Part shown: positions 60,736-64,000 of the stretch, in pieces
How positions within the stretch are numbered: the first letter of the stretch is position 1
Layout: each line of letters begins with the position of its first letter
Assembly (NCBI GenBank): GCA_037954235.1
Contig: JBBMOA010000017.1
Span: forward strand, 23,962,527-24,026,526
DNA: 64,000 nt
Origin: Aulostomus chinensis
Lineage: Eukaryota > Chordata > Actinopteri > Syngnathiformes > Aulostomidae
Direction of reading: 5' to 3'
Program-made: the position numbers and the translations under genes
Notes under the pieces: generated by a model
The model's database searches: none
Seen by the model: only the letters and a program-made list of their open reading frames with translations
Told to the model about the DNA's origin: nothing

Positions 60736-62264
60736 CATGAAAGTCGATCAGGTGGTTTATGCATAAACCTGTGAACAGCCAATCAGCAGCAGGCACATAC
60801 AGTAACTTCCTAGTTTAATGGAATGAGCAGAGACTTCCTACATTCAGCAGATGAATGGGAAAACGGCCTTCTAGTGTCAAACTGCACGTACATCAATCTG
60901 TGAGAAAGGGAGCAAATAGACATGCTTCCCCAAAGGGAGAATTTGATTTATGTATTTATTAGAATTGAATCGCTCATAAACCTAGTCTCCACTCAAAAAT
61001 GTGTTTTTCTTCTTGTTCCCTGGGTTGAAGGATTGCAATATGATGTATGTGCAGAGTTGGACACAGCGAGGCTGTTCCACATTCATCTGCTGGGTATGGA
61101 AAGTTGTTCTGTGCATCTTAAATCTGAGTTTCGGACATAAGCTTTGATGGAAGCGAGCGTCGGTCATCATTGAGAAGCTGATTTCAAGAGCCAGACCTAT
61201 GAGAGTGATTTGCGACATCCCTCAAATGTGTTAGATGTCAATCTTGGTCCAATATTTCAGCTCATACATCTATGATGAGGAACCTGAAGCTTCCAGTGCA
61301 CAAACACTTCATAGTGAAGTAGGAGACATCATGTGAAGATACAAATCTTTGCATATTCATAAACTCTGCAGTTTTTAATGAGCTTGAAGGGGGATTTTTA
61401 AGGATGTTAATGGGGCAATTATACACTTTTTTCAGCAAAAACCATAGACACATTTATTTATGAGTGTATTTTTGTTTGCCTCTGTATGATTGCATCTCAT
61501 GACACCCAGCACGCCAATCAGCTTGCAGCGATGATCCGTGCAGAATGTCGGATATTTTTTGGGTTATTTGCTGCTCTGTTTTAAACGTCGTACCACACTA
61601 GCTTAATGAGTTAACACAGCTTCCTTCTGACCGGCTCCAATTAGGTGTCATTATGCAAAAATAAGGGACTTCAGACTGCACTGGTGGCACAAAGAATTTA
61701 CAATGCAACCGTTCCCTAAAATGTTTGTTCCTAAAGTCACTGCAATACATCGTGTACATCTCAGAGGAAAGCTTTGAACAAGTCTGCTGGCAATGTGATA
61801 AGAATGTTCCCTGCTGCTAGTTGTCAAGGGTGGAAAGTACAAAAGTACCTCTAGACAAGAGTTTGTACTTACTATTTAATTCAGCACAGAAGGCTGCAGT
61901 TACCCTTCGGATAAAGGCTCTTACACATGATGCATTCACAGTGCTTCATAGTGAAAGCGCTTAGTTAGCTCCATCTGGATCACCAGCATCATTAAAACTC
62001 TAAAATGCTGATTCCCTGTTCTTCACCAGGAGAAACTCCACTCACTCCATCCTGTTCTTCCAGCAGCTGCACGCCAACTTCTAGGTAGCCAGCGGTGTGT
62101 TCCTGACCTCCCGAGCCTCCGACTGCGTCCAGGCTAAGTGAGTTTATTTTAAAGCCTCACTACAGTCCAAGAACACAACCTTTAATAAATCAAACCTCTG
62201 ACAGTATGAGTGACAAGTTCTGCTACTAATAAGGCTTTGAAAACACCTGTCGCTTCTTAGACTA
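60736..62264. other. non-coding stretch
   Basis: Short frames only; nothing recognised. Confidence 0.45.
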
Positions 62265-62720
62265 GTGAACCACTACAGAAAACACATGAACAATCCCTCC
62301 ACATCTCGGCTCTCAGACCATCTTCCAGAGTTACCAGGCTTTACCTGGTCTGGCTTTAACAAACCGTGCCTAAGAAAGGTCCCGGAAACTTTCCGTGACG
62401 CAGAAATAAGTTTGGTCTGTGGTAAATATCTCCCCCTTGGGGTCTTTGAATGCCAGCCTGGAACTTCCCTGATGTTTCGGAGTCCTTTCACAATAAATCC
62501 ATCACGGTATTCGACAATTATCGTCAACGGTTCAGAATACTTTGCGAGCAGCCGAGGGCCAAATACACCGGCCCGAAACCGCGGGGACACTGCCAGCCTC
62601 TGTCTCAGTCGGCCTGCTAGCTAGGCTATACTAGTATGCTAATGTTAGCTTGTTCTGCTAGCGCCGCGCTCACGGTCAAGTCAGCGGCTCTGAGGTTTTC
62701 ACCTGAAAGGAACGGACTTC
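62265..62720 (-). promoter_or_regulatory. possible 5' exon/promoter region, uncertain
   Basis: Both strands are open over about 320 bp (62273-62590). On the minus strand the frame reaches a good donor-like CAG|GTAAAG with the junction at 62345/62344. Upstream on that strand (62560-62680) the DNA is CpG-rich and packed with GCTAGC/GCTAAC/CTAGTATGC motifs, a style I associate with fish 5' flanks. Against a coding exon, the minus frame has no ATG before its upstream stop near 62621, and the predicted peptide matches no family I recognise. Confidence 0.25.
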
Positions 62721-64000
62721 AAACAAACACAAATCAAATCAAATGTTATCAGAAAAACACTTCAGTGTTGCGAGGCTGTGAAATGTTGGAAACGGTCAAA
62801 CCAGAACCGAGCTCACAGAACCCCCACCGTGGTCTGATGTGTGCAGATGTGATGTCATGTAAACATGTATCAAACCGCAAAGCCTCAGCATGGAAATGCC
62901 AAACTATCCCCACACTTACCCAGTGAGTGACCTGGTCCTGAACCACAGGTAAACCTAGAACCACAGCGGGGGGGGGGGGAGGGGGGGGATTCACCTTTTT
63001 AAAAGGTAATGGTCTCCACAAATAACAACAAGCACGTGTACACCAGTGCCACCTTTTGTCGTCTCAGTTTCCCTGTGTTGCTGAGGATCAAGCATCATGC
63101 CAGGTTCTTTGAACACCCCCTCCAGTCGCGCAGAGCAGGAAATAAGGAAATTGAAGATAAATCCTATCAAGAATAATTATTTCCTACTTCGCTGGATGTG
63201 CTCAACCTGCGAGAGTGCTGATAACACATTTAATTACCCCGCCTTGCTGCTAATCTATGTTGAAATGCTGTTTGAATTCTCCAAAAGGTCAAATGATCGA
63301 ATTACCAAAAGTCTTCCAGAGCTATTGAGGGAAGTGTCGTGCAGGAAGTTATTGACGGTAATGTTGCGTTCAGCCCCGGCTCAGTGTCTCAGAGGAACAT
63401 GAAGCTCAGAGTGACAAGGCCGGGTTCTATATTCCAAAATGCAAAAATAAACTTCAGACTGAGCCCCGCTCGCTTTCCCTGCCACCTACACAGTTCAGAG
63501 GCTGTCAAACAAATGTCGTCATCGCTGCTGATCCCGGTTTCCAATCAGCATCGCTGCAAAAACGTGTACCTTGCCCTCGTCTACGTCTCCTATTCTCACG
63601 CAACAATCGACAATCAATGCGTGAGAAGAGTACACGTGATTGTCATACGACTGCAGCGCTGTGAGCGCAAGTCACATAGGCAGTGGCTGAAACTGGTGAG
63701 ACAAACAACAGAGGGAGACGAGGATCATCCAAACACTGACAAAATGTGGGGTTTTTTTTTAAATCAGGTTCATTTTCAATCACTCAAACAAATTTATATT
63801 TCTTTAAGTTTGTTTGTGACATTTAGTTGAAGATTCACCTGATTTACATAATTCACCACGTTCAGTTGAATGAAAACAGCTGATAAAAATTTGACAACTC
63901 ATCCAGAATCTTCTAAGACCTGGGGGCTGAGCTCAGCTGACCGTGCAGTGAAACAGAGAGAGCCAACATGCTCGCCACCACGCCGGGTGTCTGCTGTGAG
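62721..64000. other. non-coding stretch to window end
   Basis: A G12-A-G8 tract lies at 62968-62988 (listed separately). The 163-codon frame at 63339-63830 has no recognised domain. The last 33 bases begin with an ATG and end in a donor-like GTGAG, too short to interpret. Confidence 0.42.
62968..62988 (+). repeat. poly-G tract (G12 A G8)
   Basis: A nearly pure G run with G-quadruplex potential on the + strand. Confidence 0.94.

Overview
The window looks like teleost fish nuclear DNA, probably from a spiny-rayed (percomorph) species. The evidence is a very high density of long (CA/TG)n microsatellites, a 680-bp GATA array, and several copies of tRNA-headed SINEs whose core (TCCACAGTCCAAAGACAT, GACCTGTCCAGG, GGATAGGCTCC) I recognise as a widespread fish repeat. 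The species, chromosome and neighbouring genes cannot be named from the sequence.

I find no protein-coding gene, tRNA, rRNA or known microRNA that I can defend. All longer open frames are explained by microsatellites (poly-Leu-Ser-Ile-Tyr, poly-Thr-His, poly-Cys-Val), by SINEs, or by chance; most lack an ATG and are open on both strands. The 64 kb is therefore best read as a very large intron or an intergenic region. A few splice-acceptor-like sites and one double-stranded open region next to a CpG/GCTAGC-rich stretch (about 62.3-62.7 kb) are the only hints of exons, and they are weak.

Layout: 0-5 kb holds CA/TG tracts, the GATA array (2051-2730) and a minus-strand SINE with target-site duplication (3838-4078). 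At 7.56-8.01 kb lies a decayed tandem repeat of about 115-145 bp units. 8-17 kb is almost featureless. 17.4-18.6 kb is a cluster of five dinucleotide arrays around a perfect hairpin. 20.6 kb has an inverted pair of TAATTA sites in an AT-rich block. 24.6-25.45 kb looks like a fossil retroelement, with a separate Pol III-like box pair. 26.8-27.2 kb is a minus-strand SINE with an ATCC tail. 34.1 and 38.7 kb carry further perfect inverted repeats. 46.3-46.7 kb is a SINE with a perfect 15-bp target-site duplication. 47.5-48.5 kb is AT-rich, low in repeats and enhancer-like. 50.8-51.0 kb is an old diverged SINE. 54-63 kb has C/G-run, G-quadruplex-prone tracts and a third full-length-type SINE (60426-60735).

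The most informative biology is in the SINEs. Two families with different tRNA-like heads share one 3' tail, implying the same LINE partner. One subfamily (46.3 and 27.1 kb) shares a mutated Pol III B box, yet one of its members has an intact target-site duplication, so it moved comparatively recently. No new multi-gene system is visible.
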